Source: Flavobacteriaceae bacterium
GTDB lineage: Bacteria > Bacteroidota > Bacteroidia > Flavobacteriales > Flavobacteriaceae
NCBI GenBank assembly: GCA_947456815.1
Contig: CANGTL010000013.1
Coordinates: forward strand, 1 to 60,292
DNA length: 60,292 nucleotides
Direction of reading: 5' to 3'
The notes below the pieces were generated by a model, which ran no database searches, was not told the DNA's origin, and saw nothing but the letters and a program-made list of their open reading frames with translations. Made by a program: the position numbers and the translations under genes. Positions 60,101 through 60,292 of the stretch are shown in pieces. Within the stretch, counting starts at the first letter, position 1; each line of letters opens with the position of its first letter.

Positions 60101-60108
60101 TATATTTG
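60101..60108 (+). promoter_or_regulatory. -7 element TATATTTG for tmRNA
   Basis: TATATTTG fits TAnnTTTG perfectly. Transcription would begin near 60115, leaving about 29 bases of precursor to be removed before the mature 5' end at about 60144. No clear -33 element. Confidence 0.55.
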
Positions 60109-60143
60109 CAGCCAATTATTAATTCGTAATTCGTAATTAATTT

Positions 60144-60292
60144 GGGGTCGACTGGTTTTGACAGCAAGTCGAATTGAACAGTAAGCACGTCGAGAACGGA
60201 GACAAATCTCGTAAATCCATGTCTCAAAACTTTACACGGCGAAGGAAACTACGCTCTTGCTGCATAATCTGAATTAAAGTAAGATTAGCCAC
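60144..60292 (+). ncRNA. ssrA: tmRNA, 5' part (truncated at window edge)
   Basis: The 5' end GGGGTCGACTGGTTTTGACA is typical of bacterial tmRNA, and the tag reading frame near the right edge ends GGC GAA GGA AAC TAC GCT CTT GCT GCA TAA (60238-60267), giving the degradation tag GEGNYALAA. tmRNA rescues stalled ribosomes and marks the product for ClpXP and other proteases. The tRNA-like 3' part and pseudoknots lie outside the window. The resume codon is inferred to be GGC at 60238. Confidence 0.93.

Larger units (their letters stand above)
59764..60143. other. Intergenic region (380 bases) before tmRNA
   Basis: The stretch holds a mini-hairpin repeat (59788), a structured repeat (59936) and the tmRNA -7 element (60101). 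Short direct repeats ATTGATAATTGATAATTA (59769-59786) and TTAATTCGTAATTCGTAATT (60119-60138) occur. No gene was recognised. Confidence 0.5.

Overview
The window comes from a member of the Bacteroidota, very probably a Flavobacterium or close relative. The evidence is direct: AT-rich DNA, exported proteins with a type IX secretion (T9SS) C-terminal domain, signal peptides cleaved before Gln, many lipoproteins, a fused alpha/beta 2-oxoacid dehydrogenase E1, and the TAnnTTTG -7 promoter element typical of this phylum in front of many genes. Apart from the surface-protein region at the left, the content is ordinary chromosomal housekeeping. I see no phage, plasmid, insertion sequence, CRISPR array, rRNA or tRNA.

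Layout. (1) 1-11795, minus strand: the first 3931 codons of a giant repetitive surface protein that runs off the left edge; it carries about 17 YDG-type repeats, metal-binding motifs and a dockerin-like end. (2) 11968-15342, minus: a 1124-residue T9SS cargo protein that shares modules with it. (3) 15710-18309, plus: a lipoprotein, an SdiA-regulated-type propeller protein and a phosphate-selective-type porin, facing a small T9SS protein (18318-19220). (4) 19412-29649: SIMPL and rhomboid genes, a lipid A-type acyltransferase, a class V aminotransferase-like enzyme, glmM, acpH, gamma-glutamyltransferase, an AlkD-like protein and a ClC channel. (5) 29744-37289: a small lipoprotein, uvrA, a LOG-family protein and a peptidase-M1-like protein without its zinc motif joined to a probable beta-barrel. 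(6) 37476-42239: fused E1, small exported proteins, GNAT, a 59-residue membrane protein and rlmH. (7) 42276-47882: folP on minus, then DUF1599, DoxX-like, a membrane protein, TlpA-like, tpiA, prmA and clpS on plus. (8) 47894-52087: a split YeeE/YedE transporter, DUF4199, a lipoprotein, kdsA, an outer-membrane protein and a Lys-rich repeat peptide. (9) 52140-58379, minus: an alanine/saccharopine-dehydrogenase-like enzyme, then GH97, a sugar MFS transporter and an M28 peptidase, the last three as an operon for glycan and peptide use. (10) 58567-59763: a serine hydrolase lipoprotein, then the 5' part of tmRNA (60144 to the right edge).

The least explained signal lies between genes. Four copies of an 85-115 base element (30418, 33572, 49921, 59936) keep the same two nested stems although the paired bases change together: CCGG/CCGG, CCAG/CTGG and CCTG/CAGG in the outer stem. 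A second, shorter family built of two mini-hairpins occurs at 33441 and 59788, and part of it appears inverted inside the loop of the last large element. Smaller structures include an array of octamers in inverted arms before acpH, a long inverted repeat before prmA and a (CCAAA)4 microsatellite at the start of the MFS gene.

Limits: no search or folding program was run. Family names rest on recognised motifs, and promoter calls rest on the -7 element, which is short and will occur by chance in AT-rich DNA.
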